DNA from: Paludibacteraceae bacterium
GTDB taxonomy: Bacteria; Bacteroidota; Bacteroidia; Bacteroidales; Paludibacteraceae
Assembly (NCBI GenBank): GCA_018055865.1
Contig: JAGPGR010000040.1
Span: 1 to 11,074, forward strand
Direction of reading: 5' to 3'
Length of the DNA: 11,074 bases
Below, piece after piece: positions 1 to 7,999 of the stretch; the stretch's first letter is position 1; the number at the start of each line of letters is the position of its first letter. Below the pieces are notes generated by a model. The model was not told the DNA's origin. It saw nothing but the letters and a program-made list of their open reading frames with translations, and ran no database searches. Position numbers and translations under genes: made by a program.

Positions 1-470
1 AATTTGATGAGAAAAATGCATATTTTGAGTTGAGTAATTACACCATGGTTTGCCGTCAGGTTGAAGGCCGATATCCAAATTACAACGGTGTGATACCCAA
101 AAATAATCCCTTCAAAATTATTATCGACCGCCTCACATTGCTCAATACTCTGAAACGCGTTTCGGTATTCTCAAACCAGGCAAGCAATCTCATAAAACTT
201 GATTTTTCTGAAAATCAGGTTCACGTTTCGGCTCAGGATATTGATTTCTCTATTTCTGCAGAAGAATTCATTCCCTGCCAATACGAAGGCGAAACCATCA
301 AGATTGGCTTTAAATCAACTTTTTTGGTTGAAATGCTGGGCAATGTGGACTCCGCCGAAGTGGTGCTCGAACTGGCTGATCCGTCGCGTGCCGGAATCCT
401 GCTTCCCCTTCAAAACGAAGAAGGAGAGGATATTCTGATGTTGTTGATGCCTATGCTGCTCAACGATTAA
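1..470 (+). CDS. dnaN: DNA polymerase III beta subunit (sliding clamp), 3' part
   Basis: The beta clamp is a ring-shaped dimer that encircles DNA and tethers DNA polymerase III and many repair proteins to the template. Only the C-terminal part is present: the reading frame is open from base 3 to the stop at 468-470, about 155 residues of a protein usually near 370-375. The visible start falls in the clamp's middle domain, where CRQVEGRYPNYNGVIP matches the conserved R-x-x-EG-R-(F/Y)-P-x-Y-x-x-(V/I)-IP segment. Domain 3 follows and ends in the characteristic hydrophobic LLMPMLL segment near the C-terminus, equivalent to VMPMRL in E. coli. A TTG at base 30 is internal and not a start, because homology runs upstream through it. 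The gene is followed by a strong terminator. Nothing suggests damage; the truncation is the window edge. Confidence 0.95.
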   Translation, partial: FDEKNAYFELSNYTMVCRQVEGRYPNYNGVIPKNNPFKIIIDRLTLLNTLKRVSVFSNQASNLIKLDFSENQVHVSAQDIDFSISAEEFIPCQYEGETIKIGFKSTFLVEMLGNVDSAEVVLELADPSRAGILLPLQNEEGEDILMLLMPMLLND

Positions 471-504
471 TTTCAAAAAAAAACAATACAAAAAAGAAAA
501 ATTC

Positions 505-546
505 AGGCAGAAAAGTATCAGAATTTACTTTTCTGCCTTCTTTTTT
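505..546 (+). terminator. Intrinsic terminator after dnaN
   Basis: A perfect inverted repeat pairs bases 505-517 with 526-538 (13 bp, core GGCAGAAAAGTA/TACTTTTCTGCC) around an 8-base loop at 518-525. A T-rich run follows (538-546, interrupted by one C). It lies 35 bases after the dnaN stop and 16 bases before the exonuclease start, so it should end most dnaN transcription. The exonuclease would then depend on read-through or on a start within these few bases. Confidence 0.9.
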
Positions 547-562
547 ATACCCTTATTGACAC

Positions 563-1330
563 ATGAAACTGAACTTAAAGAACTCCATCGTCTTTTTCGA
601 TCTCGAAACTACCGGAACCAACATTGCTACTGATAGAATTGTAGAAATTTCGTTCCTGAAAATTATGCCCAATGGACGGGAAGAATCAAAAACTATGCGC
701 ATTAACCCCGAAATGCATATACCTGAAAGTGTTTCGGCCATTCATGGCATATACGACCGGGACGTTGCTGATTGTCCCCGATTTAAGGAAGTAGCCCGCG
801 AAATAGCCCACGACATTGAAGGGTGCGATCTGGCAGGTTACAATTCTAATCGGTTTGATATTCCTCTACTGGCTGAGGAGTTTTTAAGAGCAGATGTAGA
901 TCTTGATATGAAAAAAAGAAAATTTGTTGACGTACAGGTTGTTTTTCATAAGATGGAACAACGTACACTGACGGCAGCCTACAAATTCTATTGCGACAAA
1001 GATTTGACCGATGCTCACAGCGCCGAAGCCGACACAAGAGCTACCTATGAAGTACTCAAAGCACAGCTCGAAAGATATCCCGAACTTAAAAACGATATCG
1101 AATTCTTATCCAATTTTACTACTCAAACTAACAATGCCGATTTTGCAGGTCGTATTATTTACAACGATCAAGGTGAGGAAATTATCAATTTCGGAAAATA
1201 CAAAGGCCGCAAAGTGACCGATGTCTTGAAAAATGATATAGGATATTACGGTTGGATTATGAGCAATGATTTTACACTGGATACCAAAAAAGTGCTGACC
1301 AACATCAAGTTACGCGATTTTCAGAAATAG
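563..1330 (+). CDS. DnaQ/ExoX-like DEDDh 3'-5' exonuclease
   Basis: A 255-residue 3'-5' exonuclease of the DnaQ (DNA polymerase III epsilon / exonuclease X) superfamily. Visible catalytic motifs: Exo I FDLETTG with Asp13 and Glu15, Exo II GYNSNRFD with Asp99, and Exo III HSAEAD with His152 and Asp157. This is a complete DEDDh metal-binding set, so the enzyme should be active. After the nuclease domain (about residues 8-170) comes a linker, then a C-terminal module from about 205 to 240 built around NFGKYKGR and YYGWIM. That module resembles the small exonuclease X C-terminal domain rather than the tau/alpha-binding tail of E. coli DnaQ. The ATG at 563 places the first motif at the usual distance from the N-terminus; no Shine-Dalgarno is seen, as is common in this phylum. 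The position next to dnaN suggests replication-linked proofreading or repair. Whether it is the replicative epsilon subunit or a repair exonuclease cannot be decided from sequence alone. Confidence 0.9.
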   Translation: MKLNLKNSIVFFDLETTGTNIATDRIVEISFLKIMPNGREESKTMRINPEMHIPESVSAIHGIYDRDVADCPRFKEVAREIAHDIEGCDLAGYNSNRFDIPLLAEEFLRADVDLDMKKRKFVDVQVVFHKMEQRTLTAAYKFYCDKDLTDAHSAEADTRATYEVLKAQLERYPELKNDIEFLSNFTTQTNNADFAGRIIYNDQGEEIINFGKYKGRKVTDVLKNDIGYYGWIMSNDFTLDTKKVLTNIKLRDFQK

Positions 1331-1646
1331 CAGCTGTATCTACCTTAAAACATTCGGAATCTTTTCTGCCGGCAACACTTTGAATGTTGTTGCTGATAAT
1401 TCTGTCTTTCAGTATCGCTGATTCTCCTTTTTTTAAACAGAACAGCCTCCGGTACCATTTCTTCTTTTGCTTTATCGGAATTATCGACTTTTTACATCAT
1501 TCAGGGGGATTAAAAATTAATTTTTAAAAACTTAAATCAAGATAGTTAAAAATGCTTTTATCAAACTATTCTTATTCAAATTGGCACAGACATTGCTGTT
1601 CTGTAGTTAAAGTTTTTTAAAATAATGATTTTTGTGAAGTTGAACA
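1331..1646. other. Gene-free intergenic region
   Basis: These 316 bases contain no convincing gene on either strand. The plus frames are broken by frequent stops. The minus strand has only short open stretches of mixed composition with no recognisable motif. The right half is very AT-rich and includes a perfect 18-base palindrome at 1510-1527. Just before the next gene, GATTTTTG at 1627-1634 matches seven of eight bases of the Bacteroidota -7 element TAnnTTTG and could be its promoter, but no good -33 element is seen. No terminator with a T-run was found for the exonuclease gene. Confidence 0.6.
1510..1527. repeat. Perfect 18-bp AT-only palindrome
   Basis: TTAAAAATTAATTTTTAA reads the same on both strands, with dyad symmetry centred between 1518 and 1519. 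It lies 120 bases upstream of the secreted-protein gene in an AT-rich stretch. It could be a dimeric regulator site or chance in AT-rich DNA; it is not followed by a terminator-like T-run. Confidence 0.4.
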
Positions 1647-2375
1647 ATGAGAAGTGAATTCAAATATATTCTATTGATACTTTTTGCAATAACTATACCC
1701 ATTTTTATTGTTGCTCAAAGTACTTCCGTTACGGATAGAACCCCGGAGCAGGAGGCTGTAAAGCAAACTGAAAAGATGCAAAAGGAGTTGAACCTCACTC
1801 CCGATCAGGCGAAATCTGTGTACGAAATAAATCTCAGGTACGCCCGTGAGCGCAAACAAACCAACAAACGCTCAGATGCCGTAAACCGCATAAAATCCAA
1901 GAATGAAGAAATAGTCAAAGTGCTGAATGAACGCCAGAATTTCGAATTGCAATCAAAACGTTCGGAGGTTCAGTCGGTAGAAATAGATGGTAAGAGGCGC
2001 TTTACCCGAACTGACTCAAAACCCCGCGTGATACAACAAGACCGACCAGTAAGAACCAGGCAAAGCCCCCGCCAGTCTCAGCCGCTAATACCAGAAAGAG
2101 TTAATTCCCTGGACCAAAAAACAGATAGACCCGTAAGACAGAATACCAGAAGCAGAGATACCGAACTTCCGGTTATAAACGACCGAAATGAAACGTCAAA
2201 AACCAGCAGTTCAGACAATTATCGTTCATCAGAATCGACCAGGGGCTCATACTCCGGAACTAACAATAGCAGTTCGTCTGTGAAAAGCTCATCTCAACGG
2301 TCAACTCCCGTGCCATCAACCGTAAACCGGAGCTCATCTCAGCGTTCAGCAAGAGATTACGACAGCAGAAGATAA
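1647..2375 (+). CDS. Secreted Spy/CpxP-like protein with Arg/Ser-rich tail
   Basis: A 242-residue exported protein of uncertain function. Residues 1-23 look like a Sec signal peptide: basic start, hydrophobic stretch 7-22, and probable cleavage after IVA before Gln24. Residues about 35-105 are charged and probably helical, with LTPDQ at 50-54 followed by a regularly spaced helix (VYEINLRYARERKQ). This resembles the LTxxQ helical hairpin of the Spy/CpxP periplasmic chaperone superfamily as found in small Bacteroidota exported proteins. From about residue 105 to the end the sequence is low complexity, rich in Arg (about 23), Ser, Gln, Asn and Pro, strongly basic and probably disordered. SSSQRS occurs twice there, encoded by an 11-base near-repeat at 2286 and 2331. 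No cysteine and no lipobox are seen. It ends 9 bases before trmN6, so the two may be cotranscribed. The chaperone-like assignment is inference from the motif and layout. Confidence 0.75.
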   Translation: MRSEFKYILLILFAITIPIFIVAQSTSVTDRTPEQEAVKQTEKMQKELNLTPDQAKSVYEINLRYARERKQTNKRSDAVNRIKSKNEEIVKVLNERQNFELQSKRSEVQSVEIDGKRRFTRTDSKPRVIQQDRPVRTRQSPRQSQPLIPERVNSLDQKTDRPVRQNTRSRDTELPVINDRNETSKTSSSDNYRSSESTRGSYSGTNNSSSSVKSSSQRSTPVPSTVNRSSSQRSARDYDSRR

Positions 2376-2384
2376 CTACCGTGC

Positions 2385-3110
2385 ATGCCAAATCCATATT
2401 TTAAATTCAAGCAGTTCACCGTGTTTCATCACAAATGTGCTATGAAAGTGGGAGCTGATGGAGTTACACTTGGTGCCTGGGCAGATGTCTCGGGAGCAAA
2501 ATCCATACTGGATGCCGGATGCGGATCGGGTTTGATTACTTTGATGTTGGCTCAGCGAAGTGAAGCTAAGATAACAGCCATCGATATTGATGAACAAAGC
2601 ATAGTACAAACGAAAGAAAATGTAGGAAACTCCCTCTGGGACAATCGTATACGTATAATTCACACCTCACTTCAGCAATTTGCTGAATCTTCTTTCAGAA
2701 AATTCGACCTGATAGTGTGTAATCCTCCTTTTTTTGTCAATTCGCTCAAGTCGCCTTCCGACTCCCGAACAAGAGCCCGCCATACCGATTCACTCTCGCA
2801 CCTGGAACTGATTCTGGCCGTTGAGAAGTTATTGGCCGAAAAGGGTAAACTTTGTGTGATTCTGCCTGTGACCGAAGGAAATATTTTCAGCCAATTGGCC
2901 GAAAAACAGTGTTTTTTTTGCAGCCGTAAGGTTACGCTTTTCCCTAATACGGAAAAACCCGCAAAGCGACTTTTGCTGGAATTCAGAACAGAAATGACTG
3001 ATTGTAAGGAAGATAAATTGACAGTGGAGAAAGAAAGGAATGTCTATACGTCTGAATATTCAGCGCTGGTCAAGGATTTTTATCTGGATAAAAATACGAG
3101 AGGGAAATAA
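2385..3110 (+). CDS. trmN6: tRNA1(Val) A37 N6-methyltransferase, TrmN6/YfiC type
   Basis: A 241-residue class I S-adenosylmethionine methyltransferase. The E. coli family member methylates N6 of adenosine 37, next to the anticodon of tRNA1(Val). Visible features: the N-terminal segment FKQFTVFHHKCAMKVGADGVTLGAWA (split here as FKQFTVFHHKCAMK and VGADGVTLGAWA, residues 8-33), typical of YfiC proteins; AdoMet-binding motif I LDAGCGSG at 42-49; the acidic motif II region IDID at 66-69; and the catalytic NPPFF at 113-117, characteristic of N6-adenine methyltransferases. Length and architecture fit the family (about 240-250). The ATG at 2385 is well placed just before the conserved N-terminal segment; no Shine-Dalgarno is visible. 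It lies 9 bases after the secreted-protein gene and converges with the LysO-half gene, only 7 bases separating the stops. The exact tRNA target in this organism is inferred from the family. Confidence 0.9.
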   Translation: MPNPYFKFKQFTVFHHKCAMKVGADGVTLGAWADVSGAKSILDAGCGSGLITLMLAQRSEAKITAIDIDEQSIVQTKENVGNSLWDNRIRIIHTSLQQFAESSFRKFDLIVCNPPFFVNSLKSPSDSRTRARHTDSLSHLELILAVEKLLAEKGKLCVILPVTEGNIFSQLAEKQCFFCSRKVTLFPNTEKPAKRLLLEFRTEMTDCKEDKLTVEKERNVYTSEYSALVKDFYLDKNTRGK

Positions 3111-3117
3111 ATCAAAA

Positions 3118-3393
3118 TTATTTTTCTTCGTTTTTCTTTTCAATAAATTTCCAAAGAAGTTTTGCTGCCAATACACTGCCCAACGTACCTGCAGCAGCTA
3201 TTATAAAAGCCTCAAGACCGAGTTTACCAAATTGAGAAACCACCTGTTCGTTGGCCCCTATTTCCAGCCCGAGCAAAAACAATAGTAGCCAGATGAGTGT
3301 TATAATTAATCCTTGAAAAAACCTGATTTTTTTATTGCGAAGCAGGTATCCGACCAGGATTCCTGCCAGCATAGTGCTAAGTACAATGAACAT
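3118..3393 (-). CDS. LysO-family N-terminal-half membrane protein
   Basis: A 91-residue hydrophobic protein with three likely membrane segments at about 2-18, 29-47 and 60-83 and a basic/acidic C-terminal tail. Its pattern (IVGY-like GILVGYLL, then LIWLLLFLLGLEIG, then a Gly/Ala-rich third helix) resembles the N-terminal part of LysO (YbjE, DUF340), the lysine exporter of E. coli, which is about 300 residues long. Bacteroidota often encode LysO as a short N-terminal and a longer C-terminal gene. Here the longer partner is not adjacent: gpmI is divergent upstream and trmN6 convergent downstream. I start at the ATG at 3391-3393. The in-frame TTG at 3417 lies inside the probable -7 promoter element and so should not be in the mRNA. 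Lysine export is inferred from family similarity; whether the half protein works alone is unknown. Confidence 0.7.
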   Translation of the reverse strand: MFIVLSTMLAGILVGYLLRNKKIRFFQGLIITLIWLLLFLLGLEIGANEQVVSQFGKLGLEAFIIAAAGTLGSVLAAKLLWKFIEKKNEEK

Positions 3394-3414
3394 TTGAGCC
3401 TTTTTTAATGGGTG

Positions 3415-3422
3415 CAAAGTTA
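3415..3422 (-). promoter_or_regulatory. Promoter -7 element for lysO half
   Basis: On the minus strand this reads TAACTTTG followed by CA, an exact match to the Bacteroidota -7 consensus TAnnTTTG. Transcription would begin near 3409, leaving a leader of about 15 bases before the ATG at 3393. The -33 element is poor (a T-run about 20 bases upstream). Confidence 0.65.
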
Positions 3423-3480
3423 AGACAAATATCAGGTACTGAAAAAGGATTGCCCGAAAAAGAATATAGAAAAAATCAAC

Positions 3481-3509
3481 TGTGAAGTTCCAAAAAATGA
3501 GTAATTTTG
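3481..3509 (+). promoter_or_regulatory. Promoter for gpmI
   Basis: TAATTTTG at 3502-3509, followed by CA, matches the Bacteroidota -7 consensus exactly. TGTG at 3481-3484 is a one-mismatch candidate for the -33 TTTG, although the 17-base spacing is on the short side. The expected start of transcription is near 3515, giving an A-rich leader of about 33 bases to the gpmI ATG at 3548 and ruling out the upstream in-frame starts at 3482 and 3497. Confidence 0.65.
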
Positions 3510-3547
3510 CAGTTTCAAATTTTGCTTACAAAAAAAAAATAGATAAT

Positions 3548-5074
3548 ATGAGAAAGAAAGCCTTATTAATGATTTTAGATGGTTGGGGAATTGGCAACAA
3601 ATCGGATGCTGACCTTATTGCAAGCACTCCAACACCCTATTGGGATAAACTTCTAGCTACGTATCCGAATACATACCTGCTGGCTTCGGGTGAAAATGTC
3701 GGATTGCCCGACGGTCAGATGGGAAATTCGGAAGTAGGCCATTTAAATATCGGTGCAGGACGTGTGGTTTATCAGGATTTAGTAAAAATTAACCGCGCTA
3801 TTCGCGACAACAGCATCCTGCAAAATCCTGAAATAGTAAAAGCGTACTCGTATGCCCGAGATAACAGGAAAAAAATTCACTTACTGGGACTGGTTTCTGA
3901 TGGCGGTGTTCACAGTTCGCTCGACCATCTGATGAAACTTATCGATATTGCCAACGAATACGGGGTTTCGGACACTTACGTGCATGCTTTTATGGATGGA
4001 CGCGATACCGACCCAAAGAGCGGAAAAGGATTTATCGAACAACTTCAAAATCACATAGATAAAACCACAGGGAAAATAGCATCCATCATCGGGCGTTATT
4101 ATGCCATGGACCGCGACAAACGCTGGGAACGTGTAAAACTGGCATACGACCTGCTGACCAAAGGCAAGGGAACTCCCGCTACTGATATGGTTCAGGCTAT
4201 GCAACAGTCATATGATGAGGGTGTTACGGATGAGTTTATCAAACCGATTGTGAATGTGAATAACAACGGTCAACCTGTTGCCAAAATCGAAGAAGGCGAT
4301 GTGGTCATTTTCTTCAATTTCCGTAACGACCGTGCTAAAGAACTTACAATAGTGCTGACACAGGAAGATATGCGTGAACACGGCATGCACACTATTCCAT
4401 TGCAATATTTCACCATGACTCCTTACGACAGTAGTTTCAGAGGATTGAATGTATTGTACGATAAAGATAATGTGCAAAATACAATGGGAGAATATGTTTC
4501 GAGTCTTGGGTTGAAACAACTTCGTGTGGCCGAAACCGAAAAATTTGCCCATGTAACATTCTTCTTCTCAGGTGGTCGTGAATCTGAATTTCCCGGAGAA
4601 GAACGCATGCTCGTACCTTCGCCCAAAGTGGCAACCTATGACCTTCAGCCCGAAATGAGTGCTCCTGAAATAGCCGAAAAAATGGTTGATGCACTGAATT
4701 CGCAGAAATACGATTTCATTGTACTTAATTTTGCCAACGGCGATATGGTGGGACACACAGGCGTAAAAGAAGCCATTATAAAAGCGATAGAAACCATAGA
4801 TACTTGTGTGGAAAAAGTAATTGAAGCAGCAAAAGCCAACGATTACGAAGCCATTATCATAGCTGATCACGGAAATGCTGATAACGCAATCAATTCCGAT
4901 GGTTCGCCCAATACAGCTCATTCGTTGAACCCCGTTCCGTTTGTTTATGTTACCAACGACAAAAATGCAAAAATCGGTAACGGCATTTTAGCGGATGTAT
5001 CACCTACAATTTGTCAGATTCTGGGAATAGAAACTCCGAAAGAAATGACGGGCAAGGGATTAATCACTTTTTAA
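3548..5074 (+). CDS. gpmI: 2,3-bisphosphoglycerate-independent phosphoglycerate mutase
   Basis: This cytoplasmic glycolytic/gluconeogenic enzyme interconverts 3- and 2-phosphoglycerate through a phosphoserine intermediate and needs two metal ions, usually Mn2+. The 508 residues fit the usual length of about 510. Visible features: ILDGWGIG with metal ligand Asp11; [15 protein letters not shown] with the catalytic Ser61; [19 protein letters not shown]; the second set of metal ligands in ADHGNADN (Asp440, His441); and TAHSLNPVP with His458. The alkaline-phosphatase-like domain is interrupted by the phosphotransferase insertion as in the family. I chose the ATG at 3548 because the conserved [12 protein letters not shown] begins two residues later. 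A frame 22 codons longer exists upstream but overlaps the promoter. It is divergent from the LysO-half gene, has its own promoter and ends in a strong terminator, so it is probably monocistronic. Confidence 0.97.
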   Translation: MRKKALLMILDGWGIGNKSDADLIASTPTPYWDKLLATYPNTYLLASGENVGLPDGQMGNSEVGHLNIGAGRVVYQDLVKINRAIRDNSILQNPEIVKAYSYARDNRKKIHLLGLVSDGGVHSSLDHLMKLIDIANEYGVSDTYVHAFMDGRDTDPKSGKGFIEQLQNHIDKTTGKIASIIGRYYAMDRDKRWERVKLAYDLLTKGKGTPATDMVQAMQQSYDEGVTDEFIKPIVNVNNNGQPVAKIEEGDVVIFFNFRNDRAKELTIVLTQEDMREHGMHTIPLQYFTMTPYDSSFRGLNVLYDKDNVQNTMGEYVSSLGLKQLRVAETEKFAHVTFFFSGGRESEFPGEERMLVPSPKVATYDLQPEMSAPEIAEKMVDALNSQKYDFIVLNFANGDMVGHTGVKEAIIKAIETIDTCVEKVIEAAKANDYEAIIIADHGNADNAINSDGSPNTAHSLNPVPFVYVTNDKNAKIGNGILADVSPTICQILGIETPKEMTGKGLITF

Positions 5075-5094
5075 CGTTAAGTATTTATCCAGAT

Positions 5095-5130
5095 AAAACG
5101 CTGTAAGTACTGCTACTTACGGCGTTTTTT
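5095..5130 (+). terminator. Intrinsic terminator after gpmI
   Basis: Bases 5095-5109 pair with 5114-5128 (15 bp with one G-U wobble) around the 4-base loop CTGC, and a run of six T ends at 5130. It begins 20 bases after the gpmI stop. Because the A side mirrors the T side, it could also act in the opposite direction. The metH promoter begins only a few bases later. Confidence 0.93.
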
Positions 5131-5144
5131 GTAAACGAAATGAT

Positions 5145-5152
5145 TATATTTG
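5145..5152 (+). promoter_or_regulatory. Promoter -7 element for metH
   Basis: TATATTTG followed by CA matches TAnnTTTG exactly. Transcription would begin near 5158, about 12 bases before the ATG at 5170. This leaves no room for a cobalamin or AdoMet riboswitch. The -33 region would fall inside the gpmI terminator and is not a good match. Confidence 0.6.
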
Positions 5153-5169
5153 CAAATAAATTAGTTGAC

Positions 5170-7902
5170 ATGAATCTTCAGCAAGAACTTACAAAACGTA
5201 TTTTGGTGCTCGATGGCGCCATGGGTACCATGATACAACGTCACAAACTGGATGAAAATGCTTATCGTGGAGAGCGGTTTTCGGATGTGGATATCCTTCA
5301 GAAAGGGAACAATGATTTGCTCGTGCTTACACAACCCGAAATAATCTATAAAATTCACTGTCAGTATCTTGAAGCCGGAGTTGATATTATTGAAACGAAT
5401 ACATTCAATGCACAACGAATTTCGATGGACGATTACGGGATGCGAACTTATGTGCGCGAGATGAACCTCCGGGCAGCCCGGCTGGCCCGGAAAGCAGCGG
5501 ATGAATATACTGCAAAAAATCCAGAAAAACCGCGTTTTGTAGCCGGTGCAGTTGGACCTACCAACAAAACAGCTTCCATGTCGCCCGATGTTAATAATCC
5601 GGCGTTCAGAGCTGTGAATTTTGATGATTTAGCCGAAGCATACAAAGAGCAGATGATGGCGTTGATAGAAGGGGGAGTGGATGCTTTGCTTATCGAAACC
5701 ATCTTTGATACGCTGAATGCAAAAGCGGCGCTCTACGCAGCCGAAGAAGCAATGAAAGAACTTCAGAAAAGAGTGGATGTGATGCTTTCGGTCACTGTAA
5801 CCGACAAAAGTGGACGTACATTATCCGGACAAACGATTGGAGCATTCCTTGCATCGATTTCTCATGCAGACTTGCTTTCTGTAGGCCTAAACTGCTCGTT
5901 TGGTGCCCGTGACCTGAAGCCTTATTTGCAGGAAATGGCCAAAAGAGTGCCTCTTTACGTAAGTGCATATCCCAATGCAGGACTGCCCAATCAATTTGGC
6001 GAATACGACGAAACTCCTGTGAAAATGGCGGAACAGGTGAAAGAATATTTCGATGAAAAACTGGTCAATATTATCGGCGGATGTTGCGGAACAACCCCTG
6101 ATCACATAGCTGAATATTCAAAATTGATTAAAAATACACTGGTAAGAATTCCTCCCGAAAAAGATGACAGTCTCCATTTGAGCGGATTGGAAGAAGTCGT
6201 GATTAACGACGATTCTCTTTTTCTCAACATTGGCGAGCGATGCAATGTGGCCGGATCACGCAGGTTTCTGCGTTTAATCAACGAGAAGAACTACGAAGAA
6301 GCATTGTCTATTGCCCGCAAACAGGTGGACGATGGTGCTCAGGTTATTGATATCAATATGGATGATGCCATGCTCGATAGCAAAGCTGAAATGGTTACAT
6401 TTCTGAATTATCTGGTCTCTGAACCGGAAATAGCCCGTGTTCCGGTTATGATTGATAGTTCGAAGTGGGAGGTGATAGAGGCCGGACTCAAATGCATACA
6501 GGGAAAATGTATTGTCAATTCCATCAGTTTGAAGGAAGGTGAGGATGATTTTCTTGAAAAAGCCCGATTAGTTAAACAATACGGTGCTGCTGTTGTGGTG
6601 ATGGCATTTGATGAAAAAGGACAAGCAGATAGTTTTGAAAGAAAAACGGAAATTTGCTCACGAGCGTACAAACTGCTGACCGAAAAAATTCAATTTCAGC
6701 CTCAGGATATTATTTTCGATCCCAATGTGCTGGCTATTGCAACCGGTATTGAGGAACACAACAACTATGGTGTTGACTTTATAAATGCAACGAAATGGAT
6801 AAAAGAAAATTTGCCATTTGCCAAAGTCAGCGGCGGTGTAAGCAATTTATCATTTTCTTTCCGTGGAAATGATCCGGTGCGCGAAGCCATTCATTCTGTG
6901 TTTTTGTATTATGCCATACAGGCCGGCATGGATATGGGAATTGTGAACGCAGGGATGCTGCAGATTTATGAAAACATTCCGGTCGAAATGCTTGAACACG
7001 TGGAAGATATAGTGCTGAACCGACGTCCGGATGCTACCGAAAGGATGATTGAACTGGCTGAGAAAATAAAAAACGAAAATTCAAACGCGAAAGTCGAACA
7101 CGTGGATGCCTGGCGTTCGGAATCGTTGCCCGGGCGCCTGGAATATGCCCTGATAAAGGGAATCAGCAATTATATGGAAGATGATATTGCTGAAGCACTT
7201 GAGGTTTATGCTTCTCCTATCGAAATCATTGAAAAGCCGCTGATGAACGGAATGAATATCGTCGGAGAATTGTTTGGTGCCGGCAAAATGTTTCTGCCGC
7301 AAGTGGTGAAAACTGCACGGACGATGAAGAAGGCTGTTGCTATTCTGCAACCGGAAATTGAGAAAACCAAAGTACCCGGACAAAGTTCATCAGCCGGTAA
7401 GTTTCTGATTGCCACCGTGAAAGGAGATGTGCATGATATTGGTAAAAATATTGTAGCGGTAGTGCTGGGTTGCAATAATTTTGAGGTGATTGACCTGGGT
7501 GTGATGACTCCCACCGAAAAAATTATCCAAACTGCCATCGACCAGAAAGTGGATATTGTGGGGGTGAGCGGGCTCATTACGCCTTCGCTTGAAGAGATGT
7601 GCAACGTGGCTGCCGAAATGGAAAAAGCAGGGTTGCAAGTGCCTTTGTTGATTGGCGGCGCTACCACCTCCAAACTGCATACAGCCGTAAAAATTGCTCC
7701 AAATTACAGCCAACCGGTTATTTATGTGAAAGATGCTTCGCTGAATACGGCTGTGGTAGCCAAATTGATGAACCCTAAAACAAAACCGGAATTTGTTGAA
7801 GAAATAAGACAGGAATACGAAGTACTTCGGCTCAAACAATCACCAAAAGAGAATTTGCTGTCGTTGGAAGAGGCAAAAAGCAGAAGACCGAAGTTATTTT
7901 AA
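5170..7902 (+). CDS. metH: Cobalamin-dependent methionine synthase lacking activation domain
   Basis: MetH transfers the methyl group of 5-methyltetrahydrofolate to homocysteine through methylcobalamin, giving methionine and tetrahydrofolate. The 910 residues contain, in order: the homocysteine domain (about 1-325; start LVLDGAMGT, zinc ligands Cys242 in GLNCSFGA and Cys305-Cys306 in GGCCGTTP); the pterin/folate domain (about 345-625; [23 protein letters not shown]); the helical cap (about 645-735); and the cobalamin-binding domain (about 743-890) with GDVHDIGKN, where His755 is the lower axial ligand, and [14 protein letters not shown]. The protein stops at [13 protein letters not shown], where E. 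coli MetH (1227 residues) continues into the roughly 330-residue AdoMet-binding reactivation domain. That domain is absent, and no remnant follows the stop. The ATG at 5170 is chosen because the next ATG upstream, at 5140, precedes the promoter element. Reactivation probably relies on a separate protein encoded elsewhere. Confidence 0.96.
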   Translation: MNLQQELTKRILVLDGAMGTMIQRHKLDENAYRGERFSDVDILQKGNNDLLVLTQPEIIYKIHCQYLEAGVDIIETNTFNAQRISMDDYGMRTYVREMNLRAARLARKAADEYTAKNPEKPRFVAGAVGPTNKTASMSPDVNNPAFRAVNFDDLAEAYKEQMMALIEGGVDALLIETIFDTLNAKAALYAAEEAMKELQKRVDVMLSVTVTDKSGRTLSGQTIGAFLASISHADLLSVGLNCSFGARDLKPYLQEMAKRVPLYVSAYPNAGLPNQFGEYDETPVKMAEQVKEYFDEKLVNIIGGCCGTTPDHIAEYSKLIKNTLVRIPPEKDDSLHLSGLEEVVINDDSLFLNIGERCNVAGSRRFLRLINEKNYEEALSIARKQVDDGAQVIDINMDDAMLDSKAEMVTFLNYLVSEPEIARVPVMIDSSKWEVIEAGLKCIQGKCIVNSISLKEGEDDFLEKARLVKQYGAAVVVMAFDEKGQADSFERKTEICSRAYKLLTEKIQFQPQDIIFDPNVLAIATGIEEHNNYGVDFINATKWIKENLPFAKVSGGVSNLSFSFRGNDPVREAIHSVFLYYAIQAGMDMGIVNAGMLQIYENIPVEMLEHVEDIVLNRRPDATERMIELAEKIKNENSNAKVEHVDAWRSESLPGRLEYALIKGISNYMEDDIAEALEVYASPIEIIEKPLMNGMNIVGELFGAGKMFLPQVVKTARTMKKAVAILQPEIEKTKVPGQSSSAGKFLIATVKGDVHDIGKNIVAVVLGCNNFEVIDLGVMTPTEKIIQTAIDQKVDIVGVSGLITPSLEEMCNVAAEMEKAGLQVPLLIGGATTSKLHTAVKIAPNYSQPVIYVKDASLNTAVVAKLMNPKTKPEFVEEIRQEYEVLRLKQSPKENLLSLEEAKSRRPKLF

Positions 7903-7905
7903 AGC

Positions 7906-7938
7906 CTCAAAAATCAACTAATTAGAGAATTTTTTGAG
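7906..7938. terminator. Possible weak bidirectional terminator between metH and hisS
   Basis: CTCAAAAA at 7906-7913 and TTTTTGAG at 7931-7938 form an 8-bp stem with a long 17-base loop between the convergent metH and hisS genes. It could end either transcript, but the stem is AT-rich and the T-runs sit inside it rather than after it, so this is a weak call. Confidence 0.35.
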
Positions 7939-7999
7939 ATATGAGGAATATCCTTCTATTCGATTAATGAAATGGCAGTAATATAGTATCTTCGTGAGA

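Noticed and set aside
1368..1395. Inverted repeat GCAACA/TGTTGC near the exonuclease end
   Set aside because: The stem is only six pairs and no T-run follows, so it does not qualify as a terminator.
1331..1500. Open stretch on the minus strand in the gap, possible small or decayed gene
   Set aside because: The stretch has no recognisable motif and no clear start with promoter, and comparable open stretches occur in more than one minus-strand frame, so it reads like chance.
3105..3123. AAATAA/TTATTT hairpin between trmN6 and the LysO half as a shared terminator
   Set aside because: The stem is six A-T pairs overlapping both stop codons and is too weak to call.
5140..5169. Upstream ATG as the start of metH
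   Set aside because: The -7 element at 5145-5152 lies inside it, and the conserved family sequence starts after 5170.
7200..7840. Long open frames on the minus strand within metH
   Set aside because: They lie opposite the conserved cap and cobalamin domains and show no motif; they are mirror-strand artefacts.
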